Positions 26,144-33,788 of a stretch of DNA of 44,396 nt are shown one piece after another. Source of the stretch: SCGC-AAA076-P13 sp964613455 (GTDB taxonomy: Bacteria; Pseudomonadota; Gammaproteobacteria; Magnimaribacterales; D2472); assembly GCA_964613455.1 (NCBI GenBank), contig CAZTGS010000008.1, positions 1 through 44,396 of the forward strand. Reading direction: 5' to 3'. The position numbers and the translations under genes were made by a program. A model generated the notes under the pieces. It was not told the origin of the DNA, did not search any database, and saw only the letters and a program-made list of their open reading frames with translations. The number at the start of each line of letters is the position of its first letter. Position 1 is the first letter of the stretch.

Positions 26144-28059
26144 ATGTCTAAATCTGTTATTGTTAATGCGTTTTGATCTATAAACTCTCTTCTTGGTTCA
26201 ACATCATCTCCCATTAGCATCTCAAAAGAATGGTTGGCGTCTTGAACATCATTTATATTTACCTGCTGCATTCTTCTTTCTTCAGGATCCATTGTAGTTG
26301 TCCATAACTGGTCAGGATTCATTTCACCCAATCCTTTGTACCTTTGAACCTCTAAACCCCTTGTTCCTGACTTAGAAAAGTCTTTTACAGCTGCTTCTTT
26401 TTGCTCCTCATCAGAGGCATATATAAAATCTTTACCTTTAGTGATTTTGTATAAAGGTGGAAGTGCTATGTAAATATGTCCTCTATCAACAATCTCAAAC
26501 ATTTGTCTATAGAAAAATGTTAATAATAAAGTCCTTATATGAGACCCATCAACATCAGCATCTGTCATTATAATTATTCTGTGGTATCTAAGCTTTTCAA
26601 TATCGAAATCATCTTTTCCTATTCCACACCCTAGAGCTTTTATTAATGTTCCTACTTCCTGTGAACCTAAGACCTTGTCAATTCTTGCTTTTTCTACATT
26701 TATAATTTTTCCTTTCAAAGGAAGAATTGCCTGATTTTTTCTATTTCTACCTTGTTTTGCTGATCCACCGGCTGAATCTCCCTCAACTATATATATTTCA
26801 GAAAGTGCTGGGTCTTTTTCTTGGCAGTCAGCTAGTTTGCCCGGCAGTCCTGCAATTTCAAGAACACCCTTTCTTCTTGTCATTTCTCTGGCCTTTCTAG
26901 CAGCCTCTCTTGCTAATGCAGCTTCTGCGACCTTTGCATAAATACCAGCTGCATCTTTGGGATTCTCAAGAAGGTAGTCATTAAAATGTTTGCTGAAAAC
27001 AGTGCTAACAACACTCTCTACTTCAGACGAAACAAGTTTCTCTTTTGTTTGTGATGAAAATTTAGGATCTGGAACTTTTACTGAAATTATTGCAACAATT
27101 CCCTCCCTAACATCCTCACCCAAAAGATCAGTTGGGGCTTTTTTTGCATTTTCCTTTTTTATAAATGCCTTTAATACTCTTGTTAAACTTCCCCTAAATC
27201 CAGCTAAGTGGGTACCGCCATCTTTCTGTGGAATGTTGTTTGTGTAACATAAGACATTTTCAGTATATGAGTCTGTCCACTGAAGAGCTATTTCAACACC
27301 AACATCATTTTCTGTAGCTGAACATTCAAAAATTTCTGTTACATGCTTCTTGGTGCCTTTGAGATAAGTTACATAGCTTGATAAGCCGCCGCTATTTTTA
27401 AATTTTTTAGATTTTCCTGTTCTTTCGTCAGTAACATTTATTGAAACTCCTGCATTGAGAAATGAGAGCTCTTGTATTCTTTTGTATATCCTATCTGTTT
27501 CAAAGATAACAGATGAAAAGGTTTTGCTTGAGGGATAGAAAGTAATCTCGGTTCCGGTTTCTTTTGATGCCCCTAGTTTTTTTAATTTAGCCAGTGGAGC
27601 GCCGTGTTTATATTCTTGGAAGTACTCACCACCATCTCTACATACTCTTAAGATTAACCTATCTGACAAAGCATTAACAACCGAAACTCCAACCCCGTGA
27701 AGGCCGCCAGATACTTTATAACTGTTATCGTCAAACTTTCCACCAGAGTGAAGTGTTGTTAAAATTAGCTCTGCTGCTGATATTCCCTCATCCTTATGAA
27801 CATCTACTGGAACACCCCTTCCATTGTCCTTAACAGTTACAGAACCGTCTTTGTTAACTATTACATTTATATCTGAACAATGGCCAGCCATTGCCTCATC
27901 TATACAGTTATCTAAAACTTCAAATACCATATGATGCAGGCCTGATCCATCATCGGTATCACCTATATACATTCCCGGTCTTTTTTTAACAGCCTCAAGT
28001 CCTTTCAGGACTTGAATATTAGATGAGTCATAGGTTTTTTCTTCGGATTTTTTTGGCAT
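26140..28059 (-). CDS. gyrB: DNA gyrase subunit B, short form
   Basis: ATPase subunit of gyrase. 639 residues: GHKL ATPase domain (RPGMYIGDTDDGSGLHHMVF, DNGRGVPVD, GGLHGVGVSVVNALS), transducer, TOPRIM (EGDSAGGSAKQGRNRKNQ near residue 426, TDADVDGSHIRTLLLTFFYR) and the C-terminal RYKGLGEMNPDQLW. The E. coli and Pseudomonas proteins are about 805 residues because of an insertion of about 165 residues between the PPLYK and RYKGLGEMN segments; here only about 35 residues lie between them. QRYKGLGEMNP assigns it to GyrB rather than ParE. Downstream of recF by 5 bp. Confidence 0.96.
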   Translation of the reverse strand: MPKKSEEKTYDSSNIQVLKGLEAVKKRPGMYIGDTDDGSGLHHMVFEVLDNCIDEAMAGHCSDINVIVNKDGSVTVKDNGRGVPVDVHKDEGISAAELILTTLHSGGKFDDNSYKVSGGLHGVGVSVVNALSDRLILRVCRDGGEYFQEYKHGAPLAKLKKLGASKETGTEITFYPSSKTFSSVIFETDRIYKRIQELSFLNAGVSINVTDERTGKSKKFKNSGGLSSYVTYLKGTKKHVTEIFECSATENDVGVEIALQWTDSYTENVLCYTNNIPQKDGGTHLAGFRGSLTRVLKAFIKKENAKKAPTDLLGEDVREGIVAIISVKVPDPKFSSQTKEKLVSSEVESVVSTVFSKHFNDYLLENPKDAAGIYAKVAEAALAREAARKAREMTRRKGVLEIAGLPGKLADCQEKDPALSEIYIVEGDSAGGSAKQGRNRKNQAILPLKGKIINVEKARIDKVLGSQEVGTLIKALGCGIGKDDFDIEKLRYHRIIIMTDADVDGSHIRTLLLTFFYRQMFEIVDRGHIYIALPPLYKITKGKDFIYASDEEQKEAAVKDFSKSGTRGLEVQRYKGLGEMNPDQLWTTTMDPEERRMQQVNINDVQDANHSFEMLMGDDVEPRREFIDQNALTITDLDI

Positions 28060-28064
28060 ATATA

Positions 28065-29138
28065 CTATCTTAATTGTTCCACGTGGAACTTTTTAAAGTC
28101 ATTGAAATCTGACTCTATTTTACTACTAAAATGGTCATCTATACAGGAAAAGATAACCTGATTATTAAGAAAATTTAAAAGGTTCAAAAACACCTCAAAG
28201 GTATGATCATCCAACTCTGATTTGATATCATCTATTACCAAAGAAGCATTGATATTATGCGACTTTCTCAGCACCTCATGCTGAGCACAACACCAAAGAA
28301 TTGAGAATAATTTTTGTTCTCCTCTTGATAAAATCTGTTTTGCGTCGATGCTATTTATTAAAAATTTTATATCTGCTTTGTGTGGGCCAGCCGATGTGGA
28401 TTTTCTTCTCAGATCAACAGATCTATTATTAAGTAAAGTATCAGCTAGCGAGTGCTCTTTATCCCATCCAGAAAAAATGTCTATATCTATGTTTTTTAAG
28501 TACTCTGTTGAGTCTGAGTCGTCTAGCTTGTTTATAAGATCTCTTAACTCAACCATAGTAAGATTAAAAAAATCTATCCTTCTGTGGTCTAAGATGCCTC
28601 CTAATTCTGATAATTTTTGTTCCCAGGGCTCTATATTAGATGAGGAGCCAGTTTTTAGTATGCTATTTCTTTGCTTTAGTGCTCGATGATATCCAAACCA
28701 TAATTCAGAAAAATTACTATCTGATACAAAAAGTGCTCTATCTAGAAGCTTTCTTCTAAAATCTGGAGATGCATCTGCAAAGGAAAAGGTGTTGTTATGA
28801 ATGGCCGTAGAGGGAAATTCTCTTATGAGCTTGCTAGTTGTTGTTTTTGAATTATTTAATAATATTCTTATTGATTTGGTTTGTTCTTTTGTAACAGAAA
28901 GGGTGTAACCTCTTTCATTATCATAACCTTTGATATTAAATGCTTCTTTGTTTAGTGATATTAATGATTGGAGGTTTGAGCTTTTGAAGGACTTACCAGA
29001 CGAACATAGATGAATTGCTTCAAGAATAGATGTTTTTCCTGAGCCGTTCTTTCCATAAAAAAAGTTGACTCCTGGTGAAAGTTTTATTTTTAAAGAATTG
29101 AAACATCTAAAGTTATTGAGTGTTAGCTCACTTATCAT
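28065..29138 (-). CDS. recF: DNA replication and repair protein RecF
   Basis: SMC-like ATPase that helps load RecA at gaps with RecO and RecR. 357 residues: Walker A GKNGSGKT (29-36), SSGKSFKSSN, an ABC-type signature LSRGEQKLFSILW and Walker B region LVIDDIKSELDD, all in the family order. Lies between dnaN (61-bp spacer with palindromes) and gyrB (5-bp gap). Its last codons (KFHVEQLR) coincide with a parS site, so these residues are partly dictated by that DNA element. Confidence 0.95.
   Translation of the reverse strand: MISELTLNNFRCFNSLKIKLSPGVNFFYGKNGSGKTSILEAIHLCSSGKSFKSSNLQSLISLNKEAFNIKGYDNERGYTLSVTKEQTKSIRILLNNSKTTTSKLIREFPSTAIHNNTFSFADASPDFRRKLLDRALFVSDSNFSELWFGYHRALKQRNSILKTGSSSNIEPWEQKLSELGGILDHRRIDFFNLTMVELRDLINKLDDSDSTEYLKNIDIDIFSGWDKEHSLADTLLNNRSVDLRRKSTSAGPHKADIKFLINSIDAKQILSRGEQKLFSILWCCAQHEVLRKSHNINASLVIDDIKSELDDHTFEVFLNLLNFLNNQVIFSCIDDHFSSKIESDFNDFKKFHVEQLR
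28075..28090. other. parS chromosome partition site
   Basis: TGTTCCACGTGGAACT matches the universal bacterial parS consensus TGTTNCACGTGNAACA at all defined positions but the last. It lies inside the last codons of recF, 3.5 kb from the dnaA-rpmH spacer. ParB (38532-39374) would be the ligand. I saw no second copy in the window. Confidence 0.9.
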
Positions 29139-29145
29139 GAGTACA

Positions 29146-29212
29146 ATTGTTAATAATTTGTGGGTACATTAAATGTACCCATGTTATAACTGCTCACGGT
29201 TATATTAACAAT
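29146..29212. repeat. nested palindromes between dnaN and recF
   Basis: Inner palindrome: TGGGTACATT (29161-29170), one central A, AATGTACCCA (29172-29181), perfect 10-bp arms. Outer inverted repeat: ATTGTTAATA (29146-29155) and TATTAACAAT (29203-29212), also perfect 10-bp arms, the right one overlapping the dnaN stop. No T-tract follows on either strand, so it is not a standard intrinsic terminator. It could be an operator, an attenuator or an mRNA-processing structure setting recF-gyrB levels relative to dnaN. Confidence 0.75.
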
Positions 29213-30303
29213 GGCATTACAACATATTTAAAGCTATCTGTGCCTGGACTAGTTATTAGACAGCTCTTATCAGACCCAAAGAAGTGTATCTCAACATCAT
29301 TATCATCGATTGAAGAAAGTATTTCTTGAAGATAATTAACATTAAAAGCTATATCCATGGACTCTCCCTCATAACTACAAGAAACGGACTCTTCTGCTTG
29401 CTCCTTTTCTGGATTGTTTGCAGAGATGTTAATTAAGTTATCAGAGGTTACTATTCTTATTCCCCTAAACTTTTCACTAGATAATACACTTACTCTGCTT
29501 AAGCTCTCAGATAAGCTTTTTCTATTGATTGATAGAGTAGAGCTATCTCCTGATGGGATAACTTGTTCATAATCTGGGAATTTGCCTTCTATTAGTTTGC
29601 TTGAAAAGGTTGTTCCAGAAATATCTACATTTATTGAGCTAGATCCTAGTTGAAGGATTATATTTTCAGAGCTATCGCCTACAAGTTTACCTATTTCATT
29701 AATTGATTTGCGTGGAACAATTCCTGTTATTTGTTCAGCAACACCCTCGTTTAATCCCAAGGTTGCCATTGCAAGCCTATGAGCATCAGTTGCAACACTT
29801 GTTATCACTGTATCCTCTATAGACAGATAAAGGCCGTTTAAATAATGCCTCCAGTCCTGATTACCCATAGCAAAAGCTGTTTTACTTATAAGAGCTTTTA
29901 GGTTTTGTGGTGTAATATTTATAGAATTCCCGCCCTCTTCTTTTTCAAAAACGGGAAAATCATCGCTTGGTAGTGTTGATAAATTATACTTTCCTGATGT
30001 TGTCTCTATTCTAAGATTGTCTCCATCTAAAAAGAAATGAATTTCAGAGTTATCGCCAAAGAGTCTACATAATTCTCCTAATTTCTTAGCTGGCGCGGTT
30101 ACCTTTCCACCACTCTTAAAATTAGAAATTGTTGATATCGTTGATATCTCAGATTCTAAATCTGTAGCTGTTAGCCTCAATGAAGATTCATCTACTTCGA
30201 AGAGAACGTTCGCTAGTATTGGAAGGGTTTGCCTTTTTTCTACAACCCCTGATGTTGCATTAAGAGACTTTACAATCTCTTCTTTAGATATATAGAAATC
30301 CAT
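29200..30303 (-). CDS. dnaN: DNA polymerase III subunit beta (sliding clamp)
   Basis: Ring-shaped processivity clamp. 367 residues (E. coli 366) in three repeated domains; the N-terminus has VEKRQTLPILANVLFEV and LTATDLESEI, and the C-terminus YVVMPLLI in place of the usual YVVMPMRL, a conservative change at the end. One base separates its ATG from the dnaA stop, so dnaA-dnaN are cotranscribed. Confidence 0.96.
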   Translation of the reverse strand: MDFYISKEEIVKSLNATSGVVEKRQTLPILANVLFEVDESSLRLTATDLESEISTISTISNFKSGGKVTAPAKKLGELCRLFGDNSEIHFFLDGDNLRIETTSGKYNLSTLPSDDFPVFEKEEGGNSINITPQNLKALISKTAFAMGNQDWRHYLNGLYLSIEDTVITSVATDAHRLAMATLGLNEGVAEQITGIVPRKSINEIGKLVGDSSENIILQLGSSSINVDISGTTFSSKLIEGKFPDYEQVIPSGDSSTLSINRKSLSESLSRVSVLSSEKFRGIRIVTSDNLINISANNPEKEQAEESVSCSYEGESMDIAFNVNYLQEILSSIDDNDVEIHFFGSDKSCLITSPGTDSFKYVVMPLLI

Positions 30304-30304
30304 A

Positions 30305-31600
30305 TTAGTTTGTTAATGCTCTGTTAAGGTTTCTATAATCCTCTTCCTGGGATGGATTTTCTTTTCTAAGCTCTTTAATTTTTTTGCATGCGTGAAGAAC
30401 TGTAGTGTGGTCTCTTCCATTAAAAGCTTCTCCTATTTCTGGCAAACTGTGGTTTGTTAGTTCCTTTGTTAGGGCCATGGCGAGCTGTCTTGGTCTGGTA
30501 ATGGATCTGCTTCTTCTTTTAGACAATAAATCAGAAAGTTTTATATTGTAATATTCAGCAACTGTTTTTTGTATGTTTTCAATGCTAACCATTTTTGCAG
30601 ATATTACAAAAAGATCTTTGAGGGCGTCTTTGACAAGCGCTAGATCAATTGGCTGGTTTGTAAAGCGTGCGTTTGCAACAACCCGTTTTAAGGCCCCCTC
30701 TAATTCTCTGATATTAGAGCGAATTCTTTGGGCTATATAAATTGCACAATCATTGGGAAGGGCAACCCCCATTGAAGAGGCTTTTTGCAATAAAACCGCA
30801 GCTCTTGTTTCAAGTTCAGGGGGATCTATAACAACGGGAAGTCCCCAGCCTAATCTAGACTTGAGTCTGTCTTCAAGCCCATCGATTTCTTTAGGATATT
30901 TATCACAGGTTAAAATCATTTGATTGTTTCTGTCTAATAGCGCATTAAAGGTATGGAAGAATTCTTCCTGGGACTGTTCTTTTCCTGCAAAAAACTGAAT
31001 ATCATCTATTAATAATGCATCAGCATTCCTATAAAAAGATTTAAACTCGTTCATGGCGCCTAATTGAAGAGCTTTTACCATATCTGAAACAAATTTTTCA
31101 GAATGAACATAAACAATTCTTTTTTCTGGTTCGTTTCTTAATATTTCATTGCCAACAGCATGCATTAAGTGGGTTTTACCCAAACCAACACCGCCATATA
31201 TAAATAATGGGTTGTAATCACCCTTTGGGTTGGAGGCAACCTGCTTAGAGGCTGCAAGAGCTAAATGGTTAGATTTTCCTTCCACGAAAGTCTCAAAAAC
31301 ATAATGTGGAACTAATTTTGTATCTTCTGACTTGCTGCCGCCTTTGTATTTGTCGACAAATGTTTCTTTTGTATGTGTTTTAAAAACAAGGTTGATTTCT
31401 TTTTTGGATTGAAGTTTAACCATGTTGGTGATTTGATCAGCAAGATTAGACTCGACATATTTTAATATAAAATCGTTTGGGGCCACTAACTCTAAAGTAT
31501 TTTCACTTAATTTAGCTTTTAATGGTCTGATCCAGGTGTTAAAATCGTCTTGAGAGAGCTTATTTTCTAGTTTCTCTGAGCATTTATTCCAAAATTCCAA
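30305..31600 (-). CDS. dnaA: chromosomal replication initiator protein DnaA
   Basis: Initiator that binds DnaA boxes and opens the origin. 431 residues: domain I (FWNKCSEKLENKLSQDDFNT), a short linker domain II, AAA+ domain III with Walker A GGVGLGKTH (136-144), Walker B ALLIDDIQFF and box VII-like KSRLGWGLPV, and DNA-binding domain IV with GRDHTTVLHACKKI. Shorter than E. coli (467) mainly in domain II. The start is TTG at 31600, with GGGAGA 5-6 bp upstream; an ATG at 31605 is out of frame. Confidence 0.97.
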   Translation of the reverse strand: MEFWNKCSEKLENKLSQDDFNTWIRPLKAKLSENTLELVAPNDFILKYVESNLADQITNMVKLQSKKEINLVFKTHTKETFVDKYKGGSKSEDTKLVPHYVFETFVEGKSNHLALAASKQVASNPKGDYNPLFIYGGVGLGKTHLMHAVGNEILRNEPEKRIVYVHSEKFVSDMVKALQLGAMNEFKSFYRNADALLIDDIQFFAGKEQSQEEFFHTFNALLDRNNQMILTCDKYPKEIDGLEDRLKSRLGWGLPVVIDPPELETRAAVLLQKASSMGVALPNDCAIYIAQRIRSNIRELEGALKRVVANARFTNQPIDLALVKDALKDLFVISAKMVSIENIQKTVAEYYNIKLSDLLSKRRSRSITRPRQLAMALTKELTNHSLPEIGEAFNGRDHTTVLHACKKIKELRKENPSQEEDYRNLNRALTN

Positions 31601-31677
31601 TTCATTCTCCCTTTTGATGATTCACTAGTCTATTAAAAAACTAACAAGATATCTACAGGATAAGTTAATGAATTTTC

Positions 31678-31686
31678 TGTGGATAA
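31678..31686 (-). promoter_or_regulatory. DnaA box TTATCCACA
   Basis: TGTGGATAA on plus is TTATCCACA on minus, an exact match to the high-affinity DnaA box. It is 78 bp upstream of the dnaA start, where it could serve autoregulation, origin function or both. Confidence 0.8.
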
Positions 31687-31745
31687 CTTGTATATAAAAA
31701 TAATGCTTGTGTTTTTTAAAAATTATGTGGTATCTGATAATTAAT

Positions 31746-31759
31746 GGGCTATAATGCCC
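31746..31759 (+). promoter_or_regulatory. rpmH promoter -10 inside an inverted repeat
   Basis: TATAAT (31750-31755) is an exact -10 consensus, 28 bp before the rpmH ATG. It is flanked by GGGC (31746-31749) and GCCC (31756-31759), forming a palindromic frame. The GC-rich discriminator just downstream is typical of stringently controlled ribosomal promoters. The -35 region (GTGGTA at 17-bp spacing) is weak. Confidence 0.65.
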
Positions 31760-31782
31760 CACTATTTTTTGGATGACATATT

Positions 31783-31917
31783 ATGAAAAGAACATTTCAA
31801 CCTAGCACTCTTAAGAGAAAAAGAACTCATGGCTTTAGGTCAAGAATGGCTACAAAAGCTGGGAGAGCAATATTGTCAAACAGAAGAAGGAAAGGTCGCA
31901 AGGTCTTATCTGCATAA
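31783..31917 (+). CDS. rpmH: 50S ribosomal protein L34
   Basis: 44-residue, highly basic protein beginning MKRTFQPSTLKRKRTHGFRS and ending RRRKGRKVLSA, an almost textbook bacterial L34. First gene of rpmH-rnpA-yidC-mnmE on plus, divergent from dnaA. Driven by the TATAAT promoter at 31750. rnpA begins 3 bp after its stop. Confidence 0.98.
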   Translation: MKRTFQPSTLKRKRTHGFRSRMATKAGRAILSNRRRKGRKVLSA

Positions 31918-31920
31918 AAC

Positions 31921-32220
31921 TTGGTTCTTTCCAAGCTTCCAAGGCACTCTTATTCATCACAAAACCTTAGGTTGTTTTATATTATTGGTGACTCTGATAA
32001 ATTAAGGGTTTCTCTTTCTAAGAAAAATTTCAAGCTTGCTGTTGATCGAAATAAAATTAAACGTCGAATCAAAGAGGTCTTCAGAACCAATGACTTGTAT
32101 AGGGATGATGGATGTTTTGTCTTAATGGTTTATAAACAATTTAAAGAATTAAAGTATGAAGAGGCTTCTGTTGAAATCATTAAAGCTGTAAAATCAGCTA
32201 ACAATTTAATACAAACATAA
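31921..32220 (+). CDS. rnpA: ribonuclease P protein component (short)
   Basis: Protein subunit of RNase P, which matures tRNA 5' ends. 99 residues with the RNR signature in LAVDRNKIKRRIKEVFR. The start must lie after the in-frame stop at 31915-31917; the first candidate is TTG at 31921. This leaves about 20 residues fewer at the N-terminus than E. coli RnpA (119), removing part of the region before the first beta strand. No Shine-Dalgarno; translation probably reinitiates after rpmH, 3 bp upstream. The stop overlaps the yidC ATG (TAATG). Confidence 0.88.
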   Translation: MVLSKLPRHSYSSQNLRLFYIIGDSDKLRVSLSKKNFKLAVDRNKIKRRIKEVFRTNDLYRDDGCFVLMVYKQFKELKYEEASVEIIKAVKSANNLIQT

Positions 32221-33785
32221 TGAATATTAGAAAAATATATGTAGGTTTGATAGTTTTGCTTTCAATGGGGCTTTATTATGAATGGTCTTCTGATGGAAGG
32301 CTGGCAGAGGAAACCGCTCATTTAGAAGTCGCAATGATTGAAAATGCAAAACCATCGGTTTCGGATAATGGTGAGTATGTATATATTGAAAATGATCTTT
32401 TAAGAATAAAGATAGCGATTAGAACTGGTTCAATTGTTGAGTCAAGACTGAAGAAGTATGGGGTTGAAAATATTGAAGGTTCTTTGGGGGCTAGGGTTTT
32501 TGGGTCCGATAATTCTGAGGGTAACCCTCCGTTTAAATATTATTTTAAATCTGGCTTTACTGGACAAAAGACAAAGCCGTCGTATGTATTGAGTTCATTT
32601 AGTGATCGGTATGTTCTTTTAGAGGATAAGGGACTTGGGATTACAAAAGAAATTTCCTTTCTTCCTGAAACTTATGAGTTGTCAATAAAAGACTCATCTG
32701 TTAACGGTGAGATGGGAAAAGCCTTTGCTGCATTTTATAGAACAGAGGGGGTTTCTCTGGACATGAAGACAGACTGGTTGCAGGGCGGTATGATGAATAA
32801 TGGTTCCTATCAAGGGGTTGCCTTAAGCACAGATGCTGATCCGTATTCAACAACTAGACTCAGAAGCCTTGATAAGCCGATATCTCTTTTGTCAAAATCA
32901 GGCTGGCTTGCTTTTATAGAAAAGTATTTTTTTGCAGCTTTAATAGGATCAGATAGTTATGTATACAACTACTTTGCTGAGCCAGCAGAGTCGGGTGTTT
33001 ATAGAATGGGTTATAAGGTTGAAAAAAGTGAGACGGAAAATTTTGTTTACAGCCATGATCATAGAGTTTTTGTCGGTCCAAAGATTAGAAAAGATCTTGC
33101 TTTGAGATCTGACAACCTAGAGCTAGCAATTGATATGGGTTGGTTCTGGTTTATATCTCAACCAATGGTTTGGATTTTAGATAAGATCAATGATTTTGTT
33201 GGTAATTGGGGGCTTTCTATCGTTTTGTTTACGATACTTTTAAAACTTCTTTTATGGCCGGTTACCGCAAAAGGTTTTTCTTCGATGGCCAACATGAGAA
33301 GGGTTCAAGGCCCTATGAAAGAAATCCAAGAACGATATAAAAACGATAAACAAAAACTTTCTCAAGAAATGATGGCGCTATATAAAAAAGAGGGTGCTAA
33401 TCCGATTGGCAGCTGCCTTCCAATGCTAGCTCAGGTTCCTTTTTTTATAGGCTTCTTTTTTGCTCTTCGAGAAATGGTAGAGCTTAGGCACGCATCTCTT
33501 GGCTTGTGGATAGGAGATCTTTCGGTTCCAGACCCTTTGTTTATCTTGCCTGTGGCTTTTGGTTTGATTATGGTTTTAACACAAAAACTTAATCCAGCCC
33601 CTCCAGTGCAAGACCCTACACAAGCACAGATTATGAAGTATATGCCGGTGATGTTTTCTTTTATGTTTGTTATTTTTCCTGCAGGGCTTTGTCTTTACTC
33701 CGTGGTAAATAGCGGAGTCTCGTTAATCCAACAAAAAATTATATATAAAAAGCTTGGTGCTGGTGGTGATAGTGTTGGTGGTTAG
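32220..33785 (+). CDS. yidC: membrane protein insertase YidC
   Basis: Inserts and folds inner-membrane proteins, including F0 subunits encoded at the right end of this window. 521 residues: N-terminal helix (about 5-20), a large periplasmic domain (about 40-320), then five C-terminal helices with the cytoplasmic hairpin MRRVQGPMKEIQERYKND, and PIGSCLPMLAQVPFFIGFF, MKYMPVMFSFMFVIFPAGL. Overlaps rnpA by one base. yidD, normally between rnpA and yidC in gammaproteobacteria, is missing. The coding strand is rich in G and T, rising toward the 3' end. Confidence 0.96.
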   Translation: MNIRKIYVGLIVLLSMGLYYEWSSDGRLAEETAHLEVAMIENAKPSVSDNGEYVYIENDLLRIKIAIRTGSIVESRLKKYGVENIEGSLGARVFGSDNSEGNPPFKYYFKSGFTGQKTKPSYVLSSFSDRYVLLEDKGLGITKEISFLPETYELSIKDSSVNGEMGKAFAAFYRTEGVSLDMKTDWLQGGMMNNGSYQGVALSTDADPYSTTRLRSLDKPISLLSKSGWLAFIEKYFFAALIGSDSYVYNYFAEPAESGVYRMGYKVEKSETENFVYSHDHRVFVGPKIRKDLALRSDNLELAIDMGWFWFISQPMVWILDKINDFVGNWGLSIVLFTILLKLLLWPVTAKGFSSMANMRRVQGPMKEIQERYKNDKQKLSQEMMALYKKEGANPIGSCLPMLAQVPFFIGFFFALREMVELRHASLGLWIGDLSVPDPLFILPVAFGLIMVLTQKLNPAPPVQDPTQAQIMKYMPVMFSFMFVIFPAGLCLYSVVNSGVSLIQQKIIYKKLGAGGDSVGG

Positions 33786-33788
33786 AGA

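Larger units (their letters stand above)
31601..31782. other. dnaA-rpmH divergent spacer, candidate origin region
   Basis: This 182-bp spacer is the position of oriC in Pseudomonas. It holds one perfect DnaA box on minus (31678-31686), a related TTATCCTGT on minus (31655-31663), an AT-rich run (about 31687-31740) and the rpmH promoter. Known origins carry several boxes, so a single perfect one is sparse. No GATC sites are present. It may be a reduced origin or only the DnaA-autoregulated promoter of dnaA. Confidence 0.45.

Noticed and set aside
29161..29181. Intrinsic terminator between dnaN and recF
   Set aside because: The hairpin is not followed by a T-tract on either strand.
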